A stretch of 24,115 nt of DNA from Coemansia sp. RSA 1804 (GCA_027578815.1 JANBTH010000241.1:1-24115), one strand, 5' to 3'. Counted from the first letter of the stretch, positions 11,809 through 20,903 are shown. Notes: generated by a model from the sequence alone, not told the origin. Numbers and translations are program-made.

Positions 11809-12374
11809 AGAACGTATCCCCAGTCTCTGCTTCTTATAACTCTTTTAAAAGAAAGATAATATTAGAACAGCCCTCTGGCTCACTGAAGCGATGGAACCAA
11901 AAAAATAAAGTATATAGGCAAGGGAATGACGTAGCAACACTGCTGGAATAGAATACAAAGAGTCTGTTGAGAAAAAATAACTATAAGCAGGTTCTTTTTA
12001 GACAATAAAAGCACTGCAGAGGTGTTTATAGAAGGTGTGGCAGTGAGATGGAGAATATAATATAAAAATATAAAAGGCACAGCCCTGTAATTTTAAAAGA
12101 GAAAAGAGAGCCATGGCAGAAACAAAATAATCAAAAACTATTCTGATGCCACCAGATAGAGCAGCCTGCGACAATAACGAAGCCAGGAAATAAAGGAAAA
12201 GGGGGGTTTCTTTTCTCTGCACACATGAGCTGGCCACTCTTTTCTTCATCATGCTGTGGCAACACATGCATGCCGCCGCACCCTGGATGCCTAGCCCGTC
12301 TGTGGAATGGACGTTCTCTTTTGCTTTTTTTTCTCTGTCCAGTCAGCTGGTGTCACGGAGATAAAAGTGATAGA

Positions 12375-12447
12375 TTTAATGATCAATATTATTAGGATCA
12401 TAACGGCTTGGCGACCCCTGGGCCGTAACTAGCGGTGGATCATTAAA
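12375..12447. repeat. 73-bp inverted repeat with 10-bp perfect arms
   Basis: The arms TTTAATGATC (12375-12384) and GATCATTAAA (12438-12447) are perfect inverted copies. Inside, ACGGC (12403-12407) and GCCGT (12422-12426) form a second shorter stem around a GC-rich loop. No target-site duplication is visible at the flanks, so a mobile-element origin is not supported. It could be a cruciform/hairpin or a dimeric protein-binding site. Confidence 0.5.
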
Positions 12448-12474
12448 CCCCATCACCGATCATTTGTACTTGAA

Positions 12475-12501
12475 GCGCGAAAATGCGTGATTGTCGCGTT
12501 T
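12475..12501. promoter_or_regulatory. SCB/MCB (E2F-like) motif pair upstream of the Elg1-like gene
   Basis: GCGCGAAAA (12475-12483) contains the SCB core CRCGAAA and matches the E2F-type TTTCGCGC in reverse. TCGCGTTT (12494-12501) is the reverse of AAACGCGA, an MCB-type core. Both lie about 300 bp upstream of the Elg1-like start. G1/S factors of the SBF/MBF family bind such sites in studied fungi; binding here is inferred only. Confidence 0.4.
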
Positions 12502-12790
12502 CCAATGACAAAACAGAAAAGAGAGAATAAAACAAGATATTCACAAGGCCGCAAGCACTTTTTATGTTATCTTTTCTTTTCTTTTCTCCTCGATTGTTTA
12601 TTGCTTTCTGTTTTATTTTTTTTTGGATTACATTTGAACATTGGTGCATTTGTGCACGTAGGTTATTTCTAGTACTTTTCCTATTATTTTGCTTGTTATA
12701 GTGCACCATATACAACTGCCGAATAGCACCATTTTACACAGAGAAAAGTAGGCGAAGCTGAAACATACATAGGGTGTCCAGCCAGACACG

Positions 12791-15700
12791 ATGGCTGGAG
12801 AAGAACATATAACACAACCGAGTAATAGCGAGTGTCAGACCCGACCCGAACAAAATGCCGCTAGTTCTGTGCAGAATGTACACCCATTCTTTTCACTACA
12901 GCCCACAAAACGTACAAGTGTATCCACATGCCATGACGACAGAGAATGTGTGACACGGAGCTCTTCTTATTCCATAAAGCGCCATAAGAAAAAGAGTAGC
13001 AGCCACAAGCCAAAGTCTGCAAAGATACACTCATTCTTCAAAGTGAACACGAGCAGAATAGACTCTGCATCAGTAACTCAAGAGATGGAGCAGCTTGCAT
13101 GCGAGGCAAACGAGACCACTGATGCTGGTGGTGACTGCGTTGCTAGTAGCGAGGTGGAGCTGGTTTCGACGGATGTATTCAATGAAGAATACATGCACGA
13201 TCACCAGGGCTCGCAGCAACGATCTATTTTTCGCCTTCCAGAAATTCCTGCACCCTATCCCACTGGAGAAACACACGTACCGACACCGGGTTATGTGCGG
13301 TACTCTTCTACAATCTGCACAACAGGTTTCGAGCGCTGTAGACACATCCAAGCTCAAAAAATTGATGCAGCGGATATTCTGAGTAGACATGGTTATTCAC
13401 AAAGCACACACCCCGACAGACAAGATAAAGGATTTGATATTCACAGCTACACAATGGAAGAAAGGACACCAAAGCTGGAAATTCCAGAGTTCTACGTACT
13501 CAAGGCCTCAATAGCCCCGGTAAAATGTGTACTTGGAAAAGAAATTACTCTTTTGCCGCAACACATGTCATTTCTCAAGCCCATTTTGGACGCGATAAAC
13601 AGCGACTTGTCTTGTTCCAAACCTCAAAAGGCAGAATTGCTTGCATCTCGCTATCGTCCTAAACAAACATGCCACGTTCTTTCCAATCGGCAAGCTGCCT
13701 CTCAACTGCGCTCATGGATTGAAGGGATGCGGATAAAGCGTATGGGGCAGGCCCAAAGCGATGAGACGAGTGGTAGAATAGCTCTTTCTGAAACAGCCGA
13801 TTCTACTAACAGTCGAGTGAAGAATATCACATCAGTATACAATACTAAGATCAGCAGAGGTTTTCGAAGCCGCTGCAGCGACAGCGATGAATCCTACTCT
13901 TATTCCAGAGACAATTACGACTCTGAAAGCAGCGACGATTTTGTGCCAACAAGATTGACAAAGCGTAGTCACCCTCCAAAGCGTGATGATCTGCGTGATG
14001 TTCTGGCATGGTCTAGGAGCAATGGTACATTAAACAGTATACGCGATAATATGTATGTAGGTGCTCGACACAAACGTAATGGTAGTGGCGCTACTAGCAG
14101 CAGCGAGCCGGAGTCATTATCTAATATGGTTCTCCTTGCAGGGCCATCGGGATCTTGCAAAACAGCCACAGTGTACGCATGTGCAGAGGAATGTAATTTT
14201 GAGGTGTATGAGATTCACCCAGGACAAAGACGCAGTGGTAAGGATGTATTGAGTATGCTGGAAGACGCACTTCTTAGTCACACCATTGCCACAACATCCA
14301 ATGGTCCGCATGTAAAGCCAGATGCTGACGCAAACCAAATGCTGATACTTGTCGAGCAGATAGACGTTCTTTTTGAACAGGACCAACGCCTGTGGCCTGC
14401 GTTAAAACAGCTTGCACTTCGGGGCAGACGACCAATTGTTCTCACATGTAACGATTTGTCTTGTATACGTTGGGATGAAGCATGCTTTCAACATGTGTTC
14501 CATTTCCAACTTCCCAGGATATATGAGCTTGTTCCATATATGTTCTTTCTGTGTCTTGCTGAGGGCGCGCTCGTATCACCATCCAGCATTTCTAGGGCAT
14601 GTAATGCTGCAAAATGTGATATAAACAGGCTATTTAGCTCGCTTGAGATTGCAATCCGAAACATTGCCCCGCAGCGGCATAATGTCTCCACAGGCGGCAA
14701 TATGAACTTGGAAAACAAAGTGGCTGTACCCCATTTCGCGGAATGGGAAAACATAAACTTGGAAGGAACGATAGCTTGGATTCTTGGTCCTCTTACTCCC
14801 CAAGAAACTCCCGAATCGCGGTTCAATTTTTGGATTGAATTGGTGTCCTCCGCTACTTGTTCAGAGGACGCAGGTTCATGGTATGAAAAGTTGCCTGATC
14901 TTCTTCCTTCACGGCCAATTGATCCTGGATTGGCCGAGAAAGAGAGCAGCACGCATCCATCGGCATATCATAATCGTTTTTTTGCACCGGATGTGCCTTG
15001 CCCCACAAACCACTCTGTTGAGAATATAGTAGATGTTCTGAATCCTCAAGATGTTGGGCTATATGTCACCCACTCAGTGATACCGATGTCAGCATCTAAC
15101 CACGGATATACACGCTCCGGTGGTTGCGTTAATGAAAGTCCATTGGTCTTGCCATTGTCTAGTCTGGAAGAAATTGAGCCAATTGCTGATGCTCTCGACA
15201 TACTATCATTTGCATATGCCACCACAGACACAACAGAAATCCACAGCGAATGTCTTTATGAGCCGCTGTACTCGTATAAAAAGCCCATGTCCGATGGATG
15301 TCTGAGCGTCAGCTATATAACCTTGGATGAAGATGTTCTGAGTAGCAAGAATCCTCGACTCCTTGCAGATGGATTTGGAGTCGACAGATATGGAGTCGCG
15401 GGCATCAACGGGTTCTTGAAGCAAGCTGCTTTTAACAGTTTGCAAAAAGTGAACGGATCTCAGCAGCTTGTAAACAGCATGGCGCCTTTTCAGGGGCTTT
15501 CAGGACTAGGAAAACCCCGTAGTCTGTATGGAACAGAAGAACGTCTTTGCTGCACTGCAAGAGAATTGTACCAGGCTGTTGGATACGCGGGGATTGATTT
15601 TAGATGTCACATTCTGCCAAAGCTGACGCTTGACACGGCTTCCTTTCTGGCAAATATGGTATTCTGGGATTGGGTTTTTCTCAAGAAGCTAGATTCTTCT

Positions 15701-15871
15701 GTATATCCAGACTGTGTACTGCATCAGGAAAGAGATGATGATGCAAATGGCTATCGAACCGGTGCTCGGAGAACACGGCGGAGTGCATACCGGGCTCATA
15801 TAAAGCACATGCCAGAATCTACCCAAAAGCTTCTTGTTTCGTGGATAACGCTTCAGCTGAGAAATAAATAA
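12791..15871 (+). CDS. ELG1: Elg1/ATAD5-like subunit of the alternative RFC (PCNA-unloading) complex, with a divergent ATPase site
   Basis: A 1026-aa intronless AAA+ protein. Known Elg1/ATAD5 replaces Rfc1 in an RFC-like complex with Rfc2-5 and unloads PCNA from replicated DNA. Visible: two FF motifs near the N-terminus (VHPFF 30-34, IHSFF 79-83) that resemble non-canonical PIP boxes; a basic Lys/Ser tract between them; YRPK (288-291), as in the block that precedes the ATPase in Elg1/ATAD5; a Ser/Asp/Glu-rich tract (360-385); Walker A GPSGSCKT (451-458) followed by TATVYACAEE and QRRSGKDVL, close to the ATAD5 pattern; Walker B LILVEQID (518-525); a sensor-1-like TCND (552-555); and DINR (610-613) in the sensor-2 region. 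Oddities: the Walker A Gly before Lys457 is Cys456, and the expected acidic catalytic residue after Glu522 is Gln523. There is no BRCT domain, which argues against Rfc1. The start ATG has no competing upstream ATG in the 130 bp before it. It shares a divergent promoter region with the Rim15-like gene and converges on SMC2. Confidence 0.85.
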   Translation: MAGEEHITQPSNSECQTRPEQNAASSVQNVHPFFSLQPTKRTSVSTCHDDRECVTRSSSYSIKRHKKKSSSHKPKSAKIHSFFKVNTSRIDSASVTQEMEQLACEANETTDAGGDCVASSEVELVSTDVFNEEYMHDHQGSQQRSIFRLPEIPAPYPTGETHVPTPGYVRYSSTICTTGFERCRHIQAQKIDAADILSRHGYSQSTHPDRQDKGFDIHSYTMEERTPKLEIPEFYVLKASIAPVKCVLGKEITLLPQHMSFLKPILDAINSDLSCSKPQKAELLASRYRPKQTCHVLSNRQAASQLRSWIEGMRIKRMGQAQSDETSGRIALSETADSTNSRVKNITSVYNTKISRGFRSRCSDSDESYSYSRDNYDSESSDDFVPTRLTKRSHPPKRDDLRDVLAWSRSNGTLNSIRDNMYVGARHKRNGSGATSSSEPESLSNMVLLAGPSGSCKTATVYACAEECNFEVYEIHPGQRRSGKDVLSMLEDALLSHTIATTSNGPHVKPDADANQMLILVEQIDVLFEQDQRLWPALKQLALRGRRPIVLTCNDLSCIRWDEACFQHVFHFQLPRIYELVPYMFFLCLAEGALVSPSSISRACNAAKCDINRLFSSLEIAIRNIAPQRHNVSTGGNMNLENKVAVPHFAEWENINLEGTIAWILGPLTPQETPESRFNFWIELVSSATCSEDAGSWYEKLPDLLPSRPIDPGLAEKESSTHPSAYHNRFFAPDVPCPTNHSVENIVDVLNPQDVGLYVTHSVIPMSASNHGYTRSGGCVNESPLVLPLSSLEEIEPIADALDILSFAYATTDTTEIHSECLYEPLYSYKKPMSDGCLSVSYITLDEDVLSSKNPRLLADGFGVDRYGVAGINGFLKQAAFNSLQKVNGSQQLVNSMAPFQGLSGLGKPRSLYGTEERLCCTARELYQAVGYAGIDFRCHILPKLTLDTASFLANMVFWDWVFLKKLDSSVYPDCVLHQERDDDANGYRTGARRTRRSAYRAHIKHMPESTQKLLVSWITLQLRNK

Positions 15872-15872
15872 A
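15863..15872 (+). terminator. Overlapping AATAAA motifs at the stop of the Elg1-like gene
   Basis: AATAAATAAA spans the TAA stop and gives two overlapping canonical polyadenylation hexamers. With the SMC2 stop 43 bp away, cleavage downstream of this signal would put the mRNA end inside or next to the SMC2 coding region. Confidence 0.35.
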
Positions 15873-15914
15873 TTGCTACGTGTTAATTGAAAAAAAGTAT
15901 AAAATAAAAAAACC

Positions 15915-18900
15915 TTAGTTTTGTGCTATCCGGTCAACCATGGATATCCCGTTTCTGAAGCGTGCGCGGAAAACGACATTGGCATTGTTAAACATGCCCT
16001 CCTTTAGCGACACAACAATGAATTGTGAGCCCTTGAATCTTGTTCTAAACAGCTGACCGATATTCTGCGTGTGAGAAAGATCAAGCGCAGCGTCAATTTC
16101 ATCCAAGATGTACATCGGCGCAGGCTTAAATTGAAGCAACGAAAGAATCAGCGAAAGAGCAATAAGCGACCGCTGTCCACCGCTAAGCTCAGTCAGACTT
16201 TGCTTCCATACGCCCCCAAGATTGACCCTGATTGCCAGTCCCTCGGAGAGCGGCTTGCCCTCAAGCATTTCGAGTCTGGATGTGTTTCCCGGAAGGAGTT
16301 CGCCGAATATCGCGCCAAAGTCCTTGTCAACAAGCTTCCAGGTACGCTCAAGCGTCTCAACTTTATACTTATCTAGCGACTCTATAGTGTCCTCAATCTT
16401 GCGCTTGTCACGAATAACAGTCTTCAGCATCTGCTTCAGGCTTGTTTCGCGCTTGGTTACATTTTCAATGTTCGCCATGACCGCAGTGTTTGTTGTCTTG
16501 CGCATAGATTCAAACTGGCTCTCGAGTTTTCGTAGATTGCGCTTTGCCTGAACTGGATCGTTTTTAACAAAGTCGTATGCAGAATCGGGCTGCCCAAACG
16601 ACTGCCTCTGGTCAACTATCCAAGGATGCTCCTTGAGAAGATCATTAAGGACGTGCTGCGTCTTGCCTTGTGCTGCTTCAAAGCGTTCCAACTCATGTGC
16701 TATCTGCTCGCTTTCAAGTTGAACCGTCGTTAGGTCTGATTGTTTCGTTCTGTGCAGCTGGTCCATTTCAGCAATCTCCTTGTCAAAGACAACCAGTTTC
16801 TTTCCCAGTCGGCTGACTGCAGTTTGCTTCCTGTCCAGTTGCTCCTTCGTATAAGAAAGCGTCTCTTGAATGTCCTTATACTCTACATCCAGACTCTTTA
16901 TTGTGTTATCGCTGTTTTCCGTCTGCGTTAGAAGATCGCTGATTTCGCTTTCCAATTCCTCCTTCTCAAGCATAGCCTCTTGCGAAACTCGTTGGCAGTC
17001 CTTCATCTTCGTTTCGGCTTTAGGGAGCGCGGCTTTCAGCTTATCCAAGTTCTTCTTCAGCTGCTTAATCTTGCCTCCCTTGTCCTGGCTAAACTCGCCC
17101 ATCTCCTTTTCAATCTTTTTGGCGCGATCAGAAGCAAGCTGGTGCTTTGTTATTGCACCAGGCAAAACCATCTCTTGCTCGGAGCGCTCGACTGTGATTT
17201 CCTCCAGACGTGTCGAAAGCTGTGTATATGAGCTGTATGAAAGCTGTTGCTGAATAAGGGATAATCTGTGCTTCAAAAGATCGAGCTCGCGAGAAAGTTC
17301 CATATAACTATCTTTTAACTCGTCGATTGATGCAAGCTGAGACTCTATAGCCGCAAGTTCATTGTGAAGCGCGGCATGCTTTAGACGAGCATTCTTCAGC
17401 TCTTGCAAGCGTCCAAGCACGCCAGAATTCGATGGCTTTGCGCCGCCTTGCATGGTACCTGCAGGATCATAAACATCTCCCTCCAGCGTCACTGCCTTAC
17501 GACGAATGTTCTTGTGGAAGGCAACTTGCTCAGCCGTCTGAGGATCCTTGCAAATAAAAGTCGATCCAAACACATAAGCCATAGCTCTTTCCGCCTCTTT
17601 TGAAAACCCGACAAGCGAAAGTGCAGTGTCTACTTTTCCCGGAGCAAGGCTTTTAGCAAAATTGACAATGTCGGCGTCCAACATCTGCGCAGAGATCTTG
17701 TTGAGAGGAATAATGGTTACACGGCGTCGGAGCTTGCCATTATTCAGCAGTAGGGTACCCGTGTTGTCATCATCAACAATTACGTTGTAGATCTTTGCAC
17801 CGGCGGTAATCTCCAGAGCAACTGTAGCAAACTTGTTGTTATCGTCGATATTAATCAAATGAGCAACCAGCCCCTTCACCTTGCCACGATCAAAGTTGCG
17901 TACAGGATCCTGGTATTGAAACTCAAAGTTTCCCATCTGGGCCTCAAGTCTTCGGCGATGCTCATCAACAGTCTCAAGCTGGTCGATAATCTCGGAGCGC
18001 TTCTGGTCCAAGTCTCTTTTGGCATCAGGGCTGTATGCATGGTTCTTTAGACGCACTTCAGCATTCAGAATATCTTCTTCAAACTTAGTTTTTTCGTTCA
18101 GTAGGCTGTCAGTATCTTTGCGCGCCTTTTCGAGATTGGATTTAATCTGTGACTCTTCGCCATCCAGCAAACCGATACGCAGTTTCGCTTGTTCAATAGC
18201 AGTTGCCGCGTCACTTGTCTCCCGTTTAGCTTCCTGTAGTTGCTGCATAAAACCACCCTCGCGCCCTTCATCTGAGGCAACGCCAGTGGTCAAGGACTGA
18301 AGGAGCTCTTCCAGCCGACCTACATCCTTGACCTTGTCATCGTACTGCAGCTTCTCCTCAGCATATTTGGCTGCCTGCTGTTCAAAGCCTCCGCTACGCT
18401 GTGCAAGTTCATCCTCGTACTTGCACTTCGACTCTAAAAGCTTTGACTTGGCAGCCCGCTCTTCGTTGATTGAGGCAACCTTAAGATCACTTTGTGTCTT
18501 TATTCTCACAAGCTCTTTGGAAAGCTCATCCACCTGGGCCTGTAGTGCCTTAAGCTCGCCGTTCTTTGACATTTCACTTTTGCGCGCCTCTTCGGTTCTC
18601 GCCCTGCTCTTGGTAATATCGACAAGCTCCGTTTTGAGTGTTTCGATTTGTGCGGACAAATGGTCAAGGCGGGATCGGCTTTCCAAAAGAGACTGACTTC
18701 CGTTGCTGATTGATTCTTCACACTTTGTATAATCATAAGCAACAACCAGACGGCGCAAACGATCGAGCTCAATCTCCACTTTCTGATACTCAAGATACGC
18801 CTGCTTTTCCTGACGAAGCTTGTCCAGCTTTGGCGTTATTTCCTCCGCGAGAATAGATGAAATCTCCTCTATCTTCTTGTCCTTTTTTCCCATGGTCTTT

Positions 18901-19713
18901 TGCGCCTTGTCTTTGCGTTCCTCAAACATACGCGTGCCAGCCGCCTCTTCAATCATTGCAAGAATCTCCGGTGGCTGCATATTCAACACTTGGGTTATCT
19001 TCCCTTGCATAATCAAAAAGTGGGGGTTGTTGATGCTGAGCTGAACAGATTGCAACATGTTGGCAACAGCATGCTCCTGTGCAGTATGCCCGTTAATCAT
19101 GTACTTGTTCTTGCCGCCAACCATGATCTAATTGTTCAAAGAAAAACAAATAACCGTCATTAGTAGAAAGTATCTGGTAACATACATGCATTCCGCGTAC
19201 TAAACCAAGAAGAACCGTATGATAATACATATCGATGGGTGCAAAAGAGATGTTGTCACATTACCTGGCGTGTTAGGGAAATTTGTTTGCAGTCTTCATA
19301 GCCAAGAGGGCTTGTTTTTCTGTCAGTGTTCCTAAACACAACAGTTACAGAAGCTTTAACTATTCCCGCTTGGCCGCGTTTGTAGATTAGATCCTGTATG
19401 TTATTGGCGCGCAGCTATAATATTGTGTGCAAAGGGTTAAAAGATATAAACCTGACTGAACAGACACGTTCCATTAGTGTAATTTCACAATATAACAACA
19501 TTTGTGAGGTCATGTATAAAAGAGCTACTAAAAATCAACACATACCAGTTTGTAGTTGCGGATGCCCAAGACAAAGCAAATAGCATCCAGAATATTCGAC
19601 TTGCCCGAACCATTCAGGCCAGTAATCGCATTAAACTCCTGGTCCCAGCCAGTAATATGCGTACGGGCAGCGTAGGATTTGAAGCCATCGATAATAAGCT
19701 CCTCGACGTACAT
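15915..19713 (-). CDS. SMC2: Condensin subunit SMC2
   Basis: join(15915..19127, 19265..19414, 19546..19713), 1176 aa, in line with SMC2 from yeast and human (about 1170-1200). This ATPase pairs with SMC4 in condensin, compacting chromosomes by loop extrusion. Exon 1 (56 codons) encodes MYVEELIIDGFKSYA and Walker A GLNGSGKS (32-39). Exon 2 (50 codons) encodes IQDLIYKRGQAG and the SLTRQ end. Exon 3 begins with ATCATG (Ile-Met) and continues with INGHTAQ, FLIMQGKITQVLNM and IEEAAGTRMFEER, then coiled coil, a hinge (about 515-680, ending near DPAGTMQGGAKPS), returning coiled coil, signature LSGGQ (1087-1091) and Walker B with Asp1115/Glu1116 in ILDEIDAALD. All catalytic motifs are intact. The open frame extends upstream to TTG codons at 19723-19728, but the first ATG (19711-19713) matches the family's N-terminus. 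Both junctions are phase 0 and restore the exact family spacing. Confidence 0.96.
19128..19264 (-). other. SMC2 intron 2 (137 nt)
   Basis: The donor GTAATG follows codons for LTRQ, and the acceptor ATTAG precedes ATC ATG GTT. A branch-like CTACTAATGAC lies about 30 nt before the acceptor. Phase 0. Removing it joins the conserved ...SLTRQ and IMVGGKNKY... segments. Confidence 0.92.
19415..19545 (-). other. SMC2 intron 1 (131 nt)
   Basis: The donor GTATGT follows GIRNYKL, and the acceptor TTATAG precedes LRANNIQDLIYKRG. Phase 0. The spliced protein has exactly the spacing seen between Walker A and the QDLIYKRG block of SMC2 proteins. Confidence 0.93.
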
Positions 19714-19734
19714 TGTCAGATTCAACAAGCTTAA

Positions 19735-19744
19735 TTCGCGCCAA
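19735..19744 (-). promoter_or_regulatory. E2F/MBF-like element just upstream of SMC2
   Basis: TTCGCGCCAA (reverse TTGGCGCGAA) matches the E2F-type TTTSGCGC core at seven of eight bases on both strands. It lies 21 bp upstream of the SMC2 ATG, so it may sit in the 5' UTR or at the transcription start. Confidence 0.35.
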
Positions 19745-20121
19745 TTAGATTAATGTTTGGAGCAAAGTAGGCAAAGTGGCTATACTGGAGTATATAAAAA
19801 CACAGCTCAAATATGGGAATAAAAAGTAAGAAAAACATGCATCCAAAAAAAAAACAAAAGAGAAAAGGTTTATGATTGTAGAGTTTTGCTTGGAAACCAG
19901 TTAGTTGTGAAAAACATCATTTCCCATGGAGTTTGTTTACAATAAACTATCCAGAAGGTCGTAATTTATCACCGGATTTGTATGGTGGTGATTTGTAGAT
20001 TATCAATCTTGCAGGAAATGAGAGGTTAACAAAGTAGAAGCTCGCAATATTCTGCAGAATGCCGTCATTTCTGCCCAATAATAGGGATCAGTGTCTTTTT
20101 TTTGGGCAGCACACTTCAGCC

Positions 20122-20129
20122 TTTAAATA
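20122..20129 (+). promoter_or_regulatory. TATA-like box of the APS kinase gene
   Basis: TTTAAATA lies about 104 bp before the ATG and is followed by a pyrimidine-rich stretch, the usual order in fungal promoters. This is motif evidence only. Confidence 0.3.
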
Positions 20130-20232
20130 CGGATTGCACATAAAAATAGAATTTGGAATGTTGCCTTCTCTACTCTGTTATCCTTTTCTATTTATTTTTT
20201 ACTAGAGATATTATATCCACATTATAACAATA

Positions 20233-20859
20233 ATGGCAAACAGCAACAGTATCGGATCTGCCGCCACAAACATTACCTGGCACAACGGCCACGTTTCCCG
20301 CGACGAGCGTCGCCAACTGCTTAAACAAACAGGTTTGACCATATGGTTTACCGGTCTTTCTGCATCAGGGAAAAGCACGGTTGCTAGCGCACTTGAGCAG
20401 CATCTGCTTCATCGGGGGATCAATGCCTACCGTCTTGACGGAGACAACATCCGCTTTGGGCTCAACAAAAACCTTGGCTTTAGTCCCGAGGATCGTACCG
20501 AAAACATTCGACGCATTGCAGAGGTTAGCAAGCTGTTTGCTGATTCTGCTGCTGTTGCAATTACCAGCTTCATATCCCCGTATCGCATAGACAGGGAGAG
20601 CGCGCGCTCTTTGCACAATGACGCTGGGATACCGTTTGTCGAGGTGTATGCTGATGTTCCAGTAAGCGTCGCAGAGCGACGCGATCCAAAAGGTCTTTAT
20701 AAGAAGGCGCGAGCAGGTGAAATCAAGGAATTTACCGGAATTAGCGCACCCTACGAAGCACCAGACCATCCGGAGATCCACATCCGCACTGACCAGAAGT
20801 CAATAGCCGAAGCTGTGCAGCAGATTGCACAATATCTTGAAGAAAACAATCTGATTTAG
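20233..20859 (+). CDS. MET14: Adenylyl-sulfate (APS) kinase
   Basis: A 208-aa intronless cytosolic enzyme that phosphorylates adenosine 5'-phosphosulfate at the 3' position with ATP to give PAPS, the second step of sulfate activation for methionine/cysteine synthesis and sulfation. The motifs are complete: TIWFTGLSASGKST with Walker A at 41-49, LDGDNIRFGLNKNLGFS (68-84) for APS binding, RTENIRRIAEV (88-98), the ISPYRIDR segment with Ser115, and the lid DPKGLYKKARAGEIKEFTGI (151-170) followed by SAPYEAPDHPE (171-181). Length matches stand-alone fungal enzymes (about 200 aa), and no ATP-sulfurylase domain is fused. The start ATG follows AACAATA and the N-terminus (about 15-20 extra residues before ITWHNGH) is ordinary for fungi. 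Transcription diverges from SMC2 and converges on RanBP1. Paralogues such as inactive PAPS-binding domains are excluded by the intact P-loop. Confidence 0.96.
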   Translation: MANSNSIGSAATNITWHNGHVSRDERRQLLKQTGLTIWFTGLSASGKSTVASALEQHLLHRGINAYRLDGDNIRFGLNKNLGFSPEDRTENIRRIAEVSKLFADSAAVAITSFISPYRIDRESARSLHNDAGIPFVEVYADVPVSVAERRDPKGLYKKARAGEIKEFTGISAPYEAPDHPEIHIRTDQKSIAEAVQQIAQYLEENNLI

Positions 20860-20897
20860 CCCAAGATTTCGCTATAGAATTTAGCTTTATTTAGAGA

Positions 20898-20903
20898 AAT
20901 AAA
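20898..20903 (+). terminator. AATAAA polyadenylation signal of the APS kinase gene
   Basis: A canonical AATAAA lies 39 bp after the stop and is followed by A/T-rich DNA. The next gene on the opposite strand ends at 21096, so a cleavage site here leaves room for both 3' ends. Confidence 0.45.

Larger units (their letters stand above)
11809..12790. promoter_or_regulatory. Divergent intergenic region between the Rim15-like and Elg1-like genes
   Basis: These 982 bp separate two divergent starts and should hold both promoters. I see no gene here; ORFs of 60-90 codons on both strands have no family features. Contents include C/T-rich tracts (12325-12345, 12570-12590, typical of fungal promoters on the Elg1 side), a 73-bp inverted repeat at 12375-12447, SCB/MCB-like sites at 12475-12501, and STRE-type CCCCT/AGGGG cores near 12198 and 12414, which may be chance. 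No ATG occurs in the last 130 bp before the Elg1-like start. Confidence 0.6.
19714..20232. promoter_or_regulatory. Divergent promoter region between SMC2 and the APS kinase gene
   Basis: These 519 bp separate the two start codons. I see no gene here. Near SMC2 lies an E2F-like TTCGCGCCAA (19735-19744); near the APS kinase lie a TTTAAATA box and a long T/C-rich tract (about 20160-20205). I looked for the CACGTG site used by Cbf1/Met4-type sulfur regulation and did not find it. Confidence 0.6.

Noticed and set aside
12242..12252. Box C-like ATGATGA on the minus strand (snoRNA candidate)
   Set aside because: No CTGA box D follows at a suitable distance and no terminal stem forms.
12400..12446. 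Resemblance of CCGTAACTAGCGGTGGATCATTA to the conserved 3' end of 18S rRNA
   Set aside because: The match needs gaps, covers only about 25 bp, and no rRNA or ITS sequence surrounds it. It is most likely chance, and part of it is explained by the inverted-repeat arm.
14488..14952. 154-codon minus-strand ORF antisense to the Elg1-like gene
   Set aside because: It has no recognisable domain and lies fully opposite a coding region with clear AAA+ family features; treated as a shadow frame.
12791..15871. Alternative identity as Rfc1, Ctf18 or Rad24
   Set aside because: There is no BRCT domain as in Rfc1, and the VYACAEE...QRRSGKDVL context after the P-loop, together with the EQID Walker B, fits Elg1/ATAD5 best.
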